In this document: in pieces, positions 1 to 5,232 of the stretch
Position numbering within the stretch: position 1 is the first letter of the stretch
How the letters are laid out: every line of letters begins with the position of its first letter
Assembly (NCBI GenBank): GCA_013361595.1
Contig: JABFXT010000620.1
Location: 1-5,232, forward strand
Reading direction: 5' to 3'
Source: Nocardia sp.
GTDB lineage: Bacteria > Actinomycetota > Actinomycetes > Mycobacteriales > Mycobacteriaceae
DNA length: 5,232 nucleotides
Translations under genes and position numbers: made by a program
The notes under the pieces: model-generated
Seen by the model: the letters and a program-made list of their open reading frames with translations, nothing else
Databases searched by the model: none
What the model was told of the DNA's origin: nothing

Positions 1-7
1 GTCGTGT

Positions 8-51
8 CGTCGCCTCGACGGTCGCGCGCCCTTCGGGAAAACCCGTCCGGG
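8..51 (+). repeat. Cluster of short, partly overlapping inverted repeats
   Basis: Read directly from the sequence: CGTCG-CCT-CGACG (8-20), CCC-TTC-GGG (29-37), CGGG-AAAA-CCCG (34-45) and CCCG-TC-CGGG (42-51). The last three share arms, so they are mutually exclusive foldings. There is no T-run after them, so this is not a standard intrinsic terminator. Stems of 3-5 bp are common by chance in DNA this rich in GC. Confidence 0.35.
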
Positions 52-89
52 TGCGGCGAGGGCGCGATAGCCTCGCTGGAGGCCGGAAC

Positions 90-96
90 GGGAGGT
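90..96 (+). promoter_or_regulatory. Strong Shine-Dalgarno site (GGGAGGT) for permease 1
   Basis: GGGAGGT is a near-ideal match to the anti-Shine-Dalgarno sequence. Seven bases after its GGAGG core lies an in-frame CTG (103-105), with no ATG, GTG or TTG in the right frame at normal spacing. The residues that follow match where the family's N-terminus usually begins, so this site probably sets the start of the first permease. Confidence 0.55.
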
Positions 97-102
97 CGGA
101 TC

Positions 103-753
103 CTGGGTACGTGGTGGAGCTTCGTCGTGGAACGACGGCATCAGCTCTTCGTCGACTCCTATCTGCACGTCTCGGCAGTCGTGCAGTCCCTGCTCATCGC
201 GACGGTGGTGGCCGTGGCCGTGGGTATCGCGGTGTACCGCAGCCCGATCGGCTCGGCGGCCGCGACCGCCGCGGCCGGCACCATTCTGACGGTGCCGTCG
301 TTCGCCCTGCTCGGTCTGCTCATCCCGATGATGGGTCTGGGTGTCGCACCGACGGTAACCGCCCTGGTGCTCTACGCACTGCTGCCGATCCTGCGCAATA
401 CGCTCATCGGTCTCGCCTCCGTCGACACCGCGGTGGTGGATGCCGCGCGCGGGGTCGGGATGAACCGGTTGCGGATACTCGCCGCGATCGAACTGCCGCT
501 GGCCTGGCCGTCGATTCTGACCGGTATGCGGGTGAGCACCCAGTTGATCATGGGCATTCTCGCGCTCGCCGCCTACGCGAAAGGTCCCGGACTGGGCAAT
601 CTGATCTTCTCCGGGCTGGCCCGGCTCGGCAGCCCCAACGCGGTACCGCAGGCACTCACCGGCACGGTGCTGATCGTCGTGCTGGCCCTGGTTCTCGACG
701 GGATCTTCGTCCTCGTCGGACGTTTCACCATTTCGAGGGGAATTCGTGACTGA
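103..753 (+). CDS. ABC transporter permease, glycine betaine/carnitine/choline class (permease 1)
   Basis: Inner-membrane channel subunit of a quaternary-amine/osmolyte importer (OpuCB/ProW/YehW-like, BPD_transp_1 fold). Counting from the GTG at 4, membrane helices lie near residues 58-78, 86-112, 115-135, 178-194 and 219-238. The LLPILRNT motif is at 126-133, and the EAA loop that docks on the ATPase is at about 147-175 (DAARGVGM followed by ELPLAWPSILTGMR). The start is uncertain. CTG at 103 gives 216 residues, the usual family length, and sits 7 bases after GGAGG. GTG at 4 adds 33 atypical residues, and an origin upstream of the window is possible. GTG at 127 has its own GGAG (116-119) but would remove the WWSFVVERR segment, which resembles the usual N-terminus of relatives. 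The gene overlaps the next one by 8 bases. The family assignment is firm; the substrate is inferred. Confidence 0.88.
   Translation: MGTWWSFVVERRHQLFVDSYLHVSAVVQSLLIATVVAVAVGIAVYRSPIGSAAATAAAGTILTVPSFALLGLLIPMMGLGVAPTVTALVLYALLPILRNTLIGLASVDTAVVDAARGVGMNRLRILAAIELPLAWPSILTGMRVSTQLIMGILALAAYAKGPGLGNLIFSGLARLGSPNAVPQALTGTVLIVVLALVLDGIFVLVGRFTISRGIRD
735..740 (+). promoter_or_regulatory. Ribosome binding site (GAGGGG) for the ATPase gene
   Basis: GAGGGG lies inside the end of the permease 1 gene, 5 bases before the GTG at 746. It supports that GTG as the ATPase start, because the family's N-terminal beta strand (VEIVLDAVTKQYPG) begins about 15 residues later. Confidence 0.65.
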
Positions 754-1933
754 TTCCGAGACCCGCACCGCTCCCGCGGTGTCCGGAGTCGAGATAGTGC
801 TCGACGCCGTGACCAAACAGTATCCGGGACAGCGTGATCCGGCGGTCGACGCGGTATCGATGACGATTCCGGCCGGTGAGATCGTGGTCCTGGTCGGCCC
901 CTCGGGCTGCGGCAAAACCACCACCATGCGGATGATCAACCGCCTGATCGAGCCCACCTCCGGCACGGTCACCATCGACGGCCGCGACGCCGCCGCGATC
1001 GATGCCGACCGGTTGCGGCGCGGGATCGGGTATTCGATCCAGCAGGCCGGCCTGTTCCCACATATGACCGTGGCGAAGAACATCGCGACCGTTCCCGGCC
1101 TGATCGGATGGGACCGTAGGCGGATCGCCGCCCGCACCGACGAGATGCTCGAGCTGGTGGGTCTGGATCCCGTGACCTACCGGCGCCGGTATCCGCGCCA
1201 GCTCTCCGGTGGTCAGCAACAGCGGGTGGGCGTCGCGCGGGCGCTGGCCGCCGATCCGCCGATCCTGCTGATGGACGAACCGTTCGGCGCGGTGGACCCG
1301 ATCACCCGCGCGTCGCTCCAGGACGAACTACTGCGTCTACAAACCGAACTGGGCAAGACCATCGTCTTCGTCACCCACGATTTCAACGAAGCCGTGAAAC
1401 TCGGCGACCGGATCGCGGTCCTGGGCGAGGGGTCCCGGATCCTGCAGTACGACCGGCCCGCCGCGATCCTGGCCGATCCGGCCGATGACACCGTGGCCGG
1501 GTTCGCCGGATCCGATGCCTCGCTCAAACAATTGACGCTGACCCGTATCCGCGAGGTGCCGCTGGGTGCATGTGCCACGGTCGCCGAGGGCGATTCACCG
1601 GCAGCGGCCCGGACCGCGGCCGCCGGGCAGCCCCGGGTTCTCGTACTCGATACCGGCGGCCGGCCCCTGCACTGGATCGCCACCTCGGACCTCGCCCATG
1701 CCGGTTCGATCACCGAGGCCCGATCCGCGCCGGTGGAGACCCTTTCCGCGGAGTCGACGCTACAGGAGGCGCTGGCGGCGTTGCTCGGCGATCGGAGTGC
1801 GACCGCGGTGGTCACCGGGATGCGCGGCGAGTACACGGGTCTGGTCACGATCGATACCCTCGTGGGCCATCTGGCCGCGCTGCGTACCGCGAACGACACA
1901 GGCGAGAGTGCCGCCGCGGATGTGCCGGCATGA
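746..1933 (+). CDS. ABC transporter ATP-binding protein with C-terminal CBS pair (ProV/OpuCA-like)
   Basis: Cytoplasmic ATPase that powers the importer formed with the two adjacent permeases. All nucleotide-binding motifs are intact in the 395 residues: Walker A GPSGCGKT at 51-58, Q-loop in SIQQAGLFPH (97-106), signature LSGGQQQR at 153-160, Walker B ILLMDEPF at 173-180, D-loop around 181-185 and switch histidine H211 in VTHDF. After the ATPase domain (about 1-250) come two CBS-type repeats, about 268-318 (the more divergent) and 328-378, then a short acidic tail (D384, E387, D392). In OpuA-type transporters this CBS module senses ionic strength; regulation here is inferred from that family. 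GTG start with GAGGGG 5 bases upstream; 8-base overlap with permease 1, and its stop overlaps the next ATG (ATGA). Full length, nothing broken. Confidence 0.95.
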   Translation: MTDSETRTAPAVSGVEIVLDAVTKQYPGQRDPAVDAVSMTIPAGEIVVLVGPSGCGKTTTMRMINRLIEPTSGTVTIDGRDAAAIDADRLRRGIGYSIQQAGLFPHMTVAKNIATVPGLIGWDRRRIAARTDEMLELVGLDPVTYRRRYPRQLSGGQQQRVGVARALAADPPILLMDEPFGAVDPITRASLQDELLRLQTELGKTIVFVTHDFNEAVKLGDRIAVLGEGSRILQYDRPAAILADPADDTVAGFAGSDASLKQLTLTRIREVPLGACATVAEGDSPAAARTAAAGQPRVLVLDTGGRPLHWIATSDLAHAGSITEARSAPVETLSAESTLQEALAALLGDRSATAVVTGMRGEYTGLVTIDTLVGHLAALRTANDTGESAAADVPA

Positions 1934-2709
1934 CCGCCGCTCCGACCGTGGGAGCGCCGGGAAGGCGGTCCGCGCAGTGGCGGGCCGAGCGCTTGCGGCT
2001 CCTGGCGCAACCGGTACTCGTGCTGTTGCTCACCGCGGGTGTCCTGATCTGGGCGTTCCGCCGTGACCTCACGATCACCCAGCAGGAAAGCCTCAACCCG
2101 GGCAATATCGCCACCGTCACCTGGCAGCACATCCTGATCACCGCCACAGTGGTACTGCTCGTGGTCGTGGTCGGGGTACCGCTGGGCACCGTGCTCAGCC
2201 GGCCCGGATACCGGCGGCTCGCACCGTTCTTCGTCGGTATCGCCAATATCGGTGCCGCCGCACCGGCGATCGGGTTGATCGTGCTCTTCTATCTCCTCAC
2301 CCGGACCACGGGTTTCTGGATCGGGGTGGCGCCGATCGCGTTCTATTCGCTGCTACCGGTACTGCGCAACACCATCCTGGGCTTCCAGGAGGTGGATCCG
2401 CTGCTGGTGGACGCCGGGCGCGGCCAGGGCATGTCGGCGACGACCGTCCTGCGCCGCATCGAATTCCCGCTCGCGGTCCCCTACATCCTGGCCGGGTTGC
2501 GCACCTCACTGGTGCTGGCCGTGGGCACCGCGACACTGTCCTTCCTGGTCAGCGCGGGTGGTCTGGGGATCCTCATCGATACCGGTTACAAGCTGCGCGA
2601 CAATGTCACGCTGGTGGTCGGCGCGGTCCTGGCCGTCGCGCTGGCGCTGCTGGTGGACTGGCTGGGCGCGGTCGCCGAACAATTCCTCGGCCCGCGGGGG
2701 TTGCGATGA
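1930..2709 (+). CDS. ABC transporter permease, glycine betaine/carnitine/choline class (permease 2)
   Basis: Second channel subunit, 259 residues, paralogous to permease 1. Both carry the LLP-I/V-LRNT motif (here 141-148) and the same EAA loop pattern (here about 160-190: DAGRGQGM, then EFPLAVPYILAGLR). It differs by a longer N-terminus: a basic segment (11-24), an extra helix (about 27-43), then a polar stretch that probably faces outside (44-62) before the core helices (about 66-90, 98-122, 128-145, 192-214, 226-246). This asymmetry fits a heterodimeric channel of the YehW/YehY kind. The ATG shares ATGA with the ATPase stop, and I see no good Shine-Dalgarno sequence before it, so translation probably depends on re-initiation. 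The open frame extends back to 1570, but that part is a shadow of the ATPase gene. Confidence 0.93.
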   Translation: MTAAPTVGAPGRRSAQWRAERLRLLAQPVLVLLLTAGVLIWAFRRDLTITQQESLNPGNIATVTWQHILITATVVLLVVVVGVPLGTVLSRPGYRRLAPFFVGIANIGAAAPAIGLIVLFYLLTRTTGFWIGVAPIAFYSLLPVLRNTILGFQEVDPLLVDAGRGQGMSATTVLRRIEFPLAVPYILAGLRTSLVLAVGTATLSFLVSAGGLGILIDTGYKLRDNVTLVVGAVLAVALALLVDWLGAVAEQFLGPRGLR

Positions 2710-3683
2710 GAGCCGCCCGATCACCACGACTGCTGCTCGTGGCCGCGGTACTGCTGCTGGCCGGATGCGGCCTGCAGGCCGGTAGCGCGGTGCCACTCCA
2801 GGTGGGTCCGGGCAGTATCCGTCCGGTGCCCGAGCTCGCGGGCGTGCCGATCACGGTGGGGTCCAAGGATTTCACCGAACAGAACACCCTCGGCTACATC
2901 ATCGAATTCGCGCTGGTCGCCGCGGGCGCCGAAGTCCGCGATCTGACGAATATCCAGGGTTCCAACAGCCTGCGTGACGCCCAGGTCGACGGACAGATCG
3001 ATATCGCCTACGACTACACCGGTACCGGCTGGGTCAACTACCTCGGCAACGAGAAACCGGTACCGGACGAACAGGGCCAGTTCGAGGCGGTCCGCGACGC
3101 CGACCTCGCCGCGCACGGCATGGTGTGGACGGCGATGGCACCGATGAACAACACCTACGCCCTGGCGACCGCGCGCCGCACCGCCGAACGCACCGGCACC
3201 TGGACCCTCTCCGACTACGCGGACCTCGTCGCCACCGCCCCCGCCGCGGCGAGTATCTGTGTGGGTACCGAGTTCAATGTGCGTCAGGACGGGTTTCCCG
3301 GGGTGACGCGGGCGTACGGGATCGACGGCGACCGGGTGCCCAAACGTATCGTCCAGGACGCGGTCGTCTACCAGGCGACCGCCGACGCCACGCAGTGCGG
3401 ATTCGGCTCGGTCGCGGCCACCGACGGCCGCATTCCCGGCCTGGACCTGGTCCTGCTGCGTGACGACCGCTCCTTCTTCCCCAAGTACAATGCTGCGCTG
3501 GTGATGCGGGCGGATTTCGCCCGGGCCCATCCGCGGGTCGCCGAGATCATGGCACCCATCTCGCGGTTGCTGACCAACGAGTCGATCACCGAACTGAACC
3601 GGCAGGTCGATGTCGAGGGCCGCGAACCCGCGGACGTCGCTCGCCACTGGATTGTCACGCAAGGGTTCGTCACCGAGAAGTAA
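2706..3683 (+). CDS. Substrate-binding lipoprotein of glycine betaine/choline-type ABC transporter (OpuAC/ProX/OsmF family)
   Basis: Extracytoplasmic receptor that binds the substrate and delivers it to the two permeases. The 325-residue product has a lipoprotein signal: basic start (R2, R5, R8), hydrophobic core 9-18 and lipobox L-A-G-C with lipidated Cys21. A linker (22-47) leads to the OpuAC-type domain: TVGSKDFTEQ at 50-59, AYDYTGTGW at 101-109, NNTYAL at 148-153, a middle block with F190, R193, D195 and G196 to about 205, and the FPKYNAALV block at 258-266. Tyrosines such as Y102, Y104, Y223 and Y261 are candidates for the aromatic cage that holds quaternary ammonium ligands in this family; I cannot assign them without a model. 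Two mature-part cysteines (C185, C231) could form a disulfide. ATGA overlap with permease 2; GGGGG 5 bases before the ATG. Ligand not determinable from sequence. Confidence 0.94.
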   Translation: MRAARSPRLLLVAAVLLLAGCGLQAGSAVPLQVGPGSIRPVPELAGVPITVGSKDFTEQNTLGYIIEFALVAAGAEVRDLTNIQGSNSLRDAQVDGQIDIAYDYTGTGWVNYLGNEKPVPDEQGQFEAVRDADLAAHGMVWTAMAPMNNTYALATARRTAERTGTWTLSDYADLVATAPAAASICVGTEFNVRQDGFPGVTRAYGIDGDRVPKRIVQDAVVYQATADATQCGFGSVAATDGRIPGLDLVLLRDDRSFFPKYNAALVMRADFARAHPRVAEIMAPISRLLTNESITELNRQVDVEGREPADVARHWIVTQGFVTEK

Positions 3684-3693
3684 ACGGCCGGAC

Positions 3694-3699
3694 AAGGAG
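3694..3699 (+). promoter_or_regulatory. Ribosome binding site (AAGGAG) fixing the FUSC gene start
   Basis: AAGGAG ends 7 bases before the ATG at 3707. An in-frame TGA at 3704-3706 immediately precedes that ATG, so the gene cannot begin further upstream. A nearer ATG at 3700 is out of frame and abuts the site with no spacing. Confidence 0.75.
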
Positions 3700-3706
3700 A
3701 TGGTGA

Positions 3707-5232
3707 ATGGTAGCGCCGGACGGTCCGAAGCTTCCCGCACCCGCTCCGGCTCGATCGGTGCTGTTCGGTCTGCCACCGGCCGGACGGCGGCTACCCGGCG
3801 CGGCACGCGCCGCTCTGGCGTTCGGCGCGCCGGCCCTGATCGCGGTATCCCTCGGCCACGAACAGCAGGGCCTGATGGCCGCCACCGGTGCGCTGGCGGT
3901 GATCTTCGGAGAAGGTCAGGTCTACCGCCGCCGATGGCGCGTCATCGGCGCCGCCGCGGTATCGCTGACGATTTCGGCGTTGGCCGGCGGGCTGGCCGGG
4001 GAACTGATCCAGCAGCGGCTCGGCGCGGGCGGTTCGCACTGGTGGCAGTTGCTGATCGTGCTCTTGATGGCGGCGGTCGCGGTGACCGGGACATTCGTGA
4101 ACTCGGCGCTGCGCATGGGTCCCCCGGGCGGGTTCTTCTTCGTGCTTGCCGCCGGTGTGGGCGCCCTGATCGTGGGGCACGGCGTACCACCCGGCCAGGT
4201 GGCGCTGTGGACTGCGCTCGGCGGGGTCAGCGCGCTGCTGGTGGGGATGTCGGGGGCGCTGACCGGCGCGCATACACCGGAAGAGCGCGCGGTGGACGCC
4301 GCGGTCGGCGCGGTGCGCGACTACGCCGCGCTCGACGCCCTGGCCGGGGACCGGGTGGACGCACGCTACGCGACCGCGATGAAGGTGCAGACGGCGTGGG
4401 CGCTGCTCGACGACGCCCGGCGCACCGGAGACGACCGGCTCGCCGCCACGCTGACCGACGCCCAGCGGCTCTTCGCCGAGGCCCTGCACCGCAACGGATC
4501 CGGTAACGACGAATCCGATCTGCTGTTCGATACCGGCCGTCCCGCGCCGACACCGCGACCGTCGATGCGCTATCGGATACTGCGGTCGCTGTCACCGGAC
4601 AGTCATGCGGTGGTCTCGGCGAATCGGATCGGGCTCGCCGCGGTCCTGGCCGGGTGTTCGACGGTGGCACTGGATCTCGGCCGGCCGGACTGGGCGGTAC
4701 TCACTGTCACCGTGCTGCTGCATCAGGGTCCGGACCGGGTACGCGGCACCTACCGCGGAGTGCACCGGATCGGCGGTACCGCGCTGGGACTGGCGCTGTT
4801 CGCGGCGCTGTACGCGCTGGAGCCCCGGAGCTGGGCACTGGTGCTGATCCTGATGATCCTGCAGTTCGCGATCGAGATGTTCGTCGCCCGCAACTACGGT
4901 CTCGCGGTCGTCTTCATCACGCCGCTGGCGCTGCTGATCGGTGGCGGCGGACAGTACGGCGATATGTTCCCGGTGCTGCGCGACCGGCTGCTCGAGAGCG
5001 TTATCGGGGTGGTGATCGGATTGACCGCGCTGTGGGCGGTCGACCGCCGCGCCCATCGACGGGTGCTGCTGCGCAACGATCAGCGGGTGCTCGAGGTCCT
5101 CGGACACCTGCTGCGCCGAATCGCACCGGGCCGGGTGCAGCACGATTCCCCGCCGACCCCTCGGCGCGCCGCGCCGGATCCGCCGCACACCGCGGCAGCG
5201 GGCCGCCCCGGCGGCCCGCCGTCGGATCCACC
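3707..5232 (+). CDS. FUSC family membrane protein, 3' end beyond window (putative exporter)
   Basis: Open frame without a stop to the last base: 508 complete codons, so the gene is cut by the window edge. The protein looks like a two-halved FUSC/YccS/AaeB-type integral membrane protein. Six hydrophobic helices (about 33-50, 52-68, 77-100, 112-132, 141-158, 163-187) are followed by a polar, helical, probably cytoplasmic segment (188-298). A second set of six follows (about 303-323, 327-339, 354-371, 376-392, 396-413, 428-446), then a basic Pro/Arg/Ala-rich stretch (447-508). The second half carries the FUSC-like pattern PDWAVLTVTV (327-336) and RIGGTALG (354-361); YRRRWRVIGA (73-82) looks like the matching element of the first half. 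Members include aromatic acid efflux proteins, but most are uncharacterised. It starts 23 bases after the lipoprotein stop, so co-transcription is likely. The missing part is probably a cytoplasmic C-terminal region. Confidence 0.85.
   Translation, partial: MVAPDGPKLPAPAPARSVLFGLPPAGRRLPGAARAALAFGAPALIAVSLGHEQQGLMAATGALAVIFGEGQVYRRRWRVIGAAAVSLTISALAGGLAGELIQQRLGAGGSHWWQLLIVLLMAAVAVTGTFVNSALRMGPPGGFFFVLAAGVGALIVGHGVPPGQVALWTALGGVSALLVGMSGALTGAHTPEERAVDAAVGAVRDYAALDALAGDRVDARYATAMKVQTAWALLDDARRTGDDRLAATLTDAQRLFAEALHRNGSGNDESDLLFDTGRPAPTPRPSMRYRILRSLSPDSHAVVSANRIGLAAVLAGCSTVALDLGRPDWAVLTVTVLLHQGPDRVRGTYRGVHRIGGTALGLALFAALYALEPRSWALVLILMILQFAIEMFVARNYGLAVVFITPLALLIGGGGQYGDMFPVLRDRLLESVIGVVIGLTALWAVDRRAHRRVLLRNDQRVLEVLGHLLRRIAPGRVQHDSPPTPRRAAPDPPHTAAAGRPGGPPSDP
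5198..5219 (+). repeat. Perfect 10-bp inverted repeat inside the FUSC frame
   Basis: Left arm GCGGGCCGCC (5198-5207), two-base spacer CC, right arm GGCGGCCCGC (5210-5219), with no mismatch. No T-run follows before the window ends, and the FUSC frame reads through it as an Ala/Gly/Arg/Pro stretch. It could be a chance product of Pro/Gly/Arg codons in GC-rich DNA, or a stable RNA hairpin within the message. Confidence 0.6.

Larger units (their letters stand above)
1..102 (+). other. Leader / upstream region with no confident gene
   Basis: No gene can be supported here. The permease frame stays open through this stretch from a GTG at position 4, but the 33 extra residues it would add are hydrophilic, Arg/Gly/Ser-rich and unlike the start of this permease family. 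A second frame is open from base 2 to a TAG at 68-70, so the segment could be the tail of an upstream gene; the 22 residues show nothing recognisable. Bases 8-51 contain several short perfect hairpins, and a strong ribosome binding site lies at 90-96. I see no convincing -35/-10 pair. Confidence 0.45.

Noticed and set aside
65..75. Possible -10 promoter element (TAGCCT at 68-73)
   Set aside because: It is a weak match with no recognisable -35 at 16-19 bases; such hexamers occur by chance.
51..749. 232-residue + strand frame over permease 1
   Set aside because: It is Arg/Gly/Ala-rich with no membrane helices, and is a frame-shifted shadow of the permease.
1213..2130. 305-residue open frame on the - strand
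   Set aside because: It is antisense to the ATPase C-terminus and the start of permease 2. Its Ser/Arg/Ala-rich composition has no motifs, while the + strand frames show intact family features.
3684..3706. Possible terminator between the receptor and FUSC genes
   Set aside because: The 23-base gap has only a short CGGCCG palindrome and no stem of useful length or T-run, so I see no transcription stop.
2721..3806. 361-residue open frame on the - strand
   Set aside because: It lies opposite the substrate-binding lipoprotein, whose motifs are clear. The product is rich in R, G, V, D and H with no recognisable fold, as expected for an antisense frame in GC-rich DNA.
3610..4506. 298-residue + strand frame overlapping the receptor end and the FUSC gene, including the ATG at 3700
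   Set aside because: The product is an Arg/Gly-rich run without hydrophobic segments. The ATG at 3700 directly abuts AAGGAG with no spacing. The frame from 3707 gives a coherent 12-helix membrane protein.
4592..5188. 198-residue open frame on the - strand near the window end
   Set aside because: Its composition (many Q, H, R and D) is that of an antisense shadow of a Leu/Val/Ala-rich membrane protein, and no ribosome binding site or motif supports it.
1..5232. tRNA/rRNA genes, CRISPR arrays, insertion sequences or phage genes
   Set aside because: No regularly spaced repeats, no transposase or integrase motifs and no tRNA-like cloverleaf were seen; the coding sequence is essentially continuous from about 103 to the end.

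Overview
The window is GC-rich, densely coding DNA with all supported genes on the + strand. The GC-ending codons, frequent GTG start, tight gene overlaps and protein style suggest an actinobacterium, most likely a member of the Mycobacteriales such as Nocardia or Rhodococcus. That placement rests on sequence style only; no marker gene is present.

Layout: (1) Bases 1-102 are a short, hairpin-rich leader with no confidently identified gene, ending in a strong Shine-Dalgarno sequence. (2) Bases ~103-3683 are a complete four-gene ABC importer operon of the glycine betaine/carnitine/choline (OpuC/ProU/OsmF, quaternary-amine uptake) class. Its order is permease 1, ATPase with a C-terminal CBS pair, permease 2 with an extra N-terminal membrane helix, and a substrate-binding lipoprotein. 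Successive genes overlap by 8, 4 and 4 bases, which implies one transcript and coupled translation. (3) After a 23-base gap with no terminator, a long open frame starts at 3707 and runs off the window end. It encodes at least 508 residues of a two-halved FUSC-family membrane protein (YccS/AaeB-like, putative exporter).

How they work together: the lipoprotein (outer face, anchored by Cys21) should capture a compatible solute or related quaternary amine and deliver it to the heterodimeric channel formed by the two permeases. The ATPase drives transport, and its CBS pair may gate it by ionic strength, as in OpuA. The FUSC protein is probably co-transcribed, but its functional link to the importer is unknown.

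Nothing here is clearly a new system: the importer belongs to a well-known class. The points worth a second look are the unusual start of permease 1, the CBS pair with an acidic tail, the linked FUSC gene, a perfect 10-bp inverted repeat inside the FUSC frame near the window end, and the unresolved ligand of the importer.
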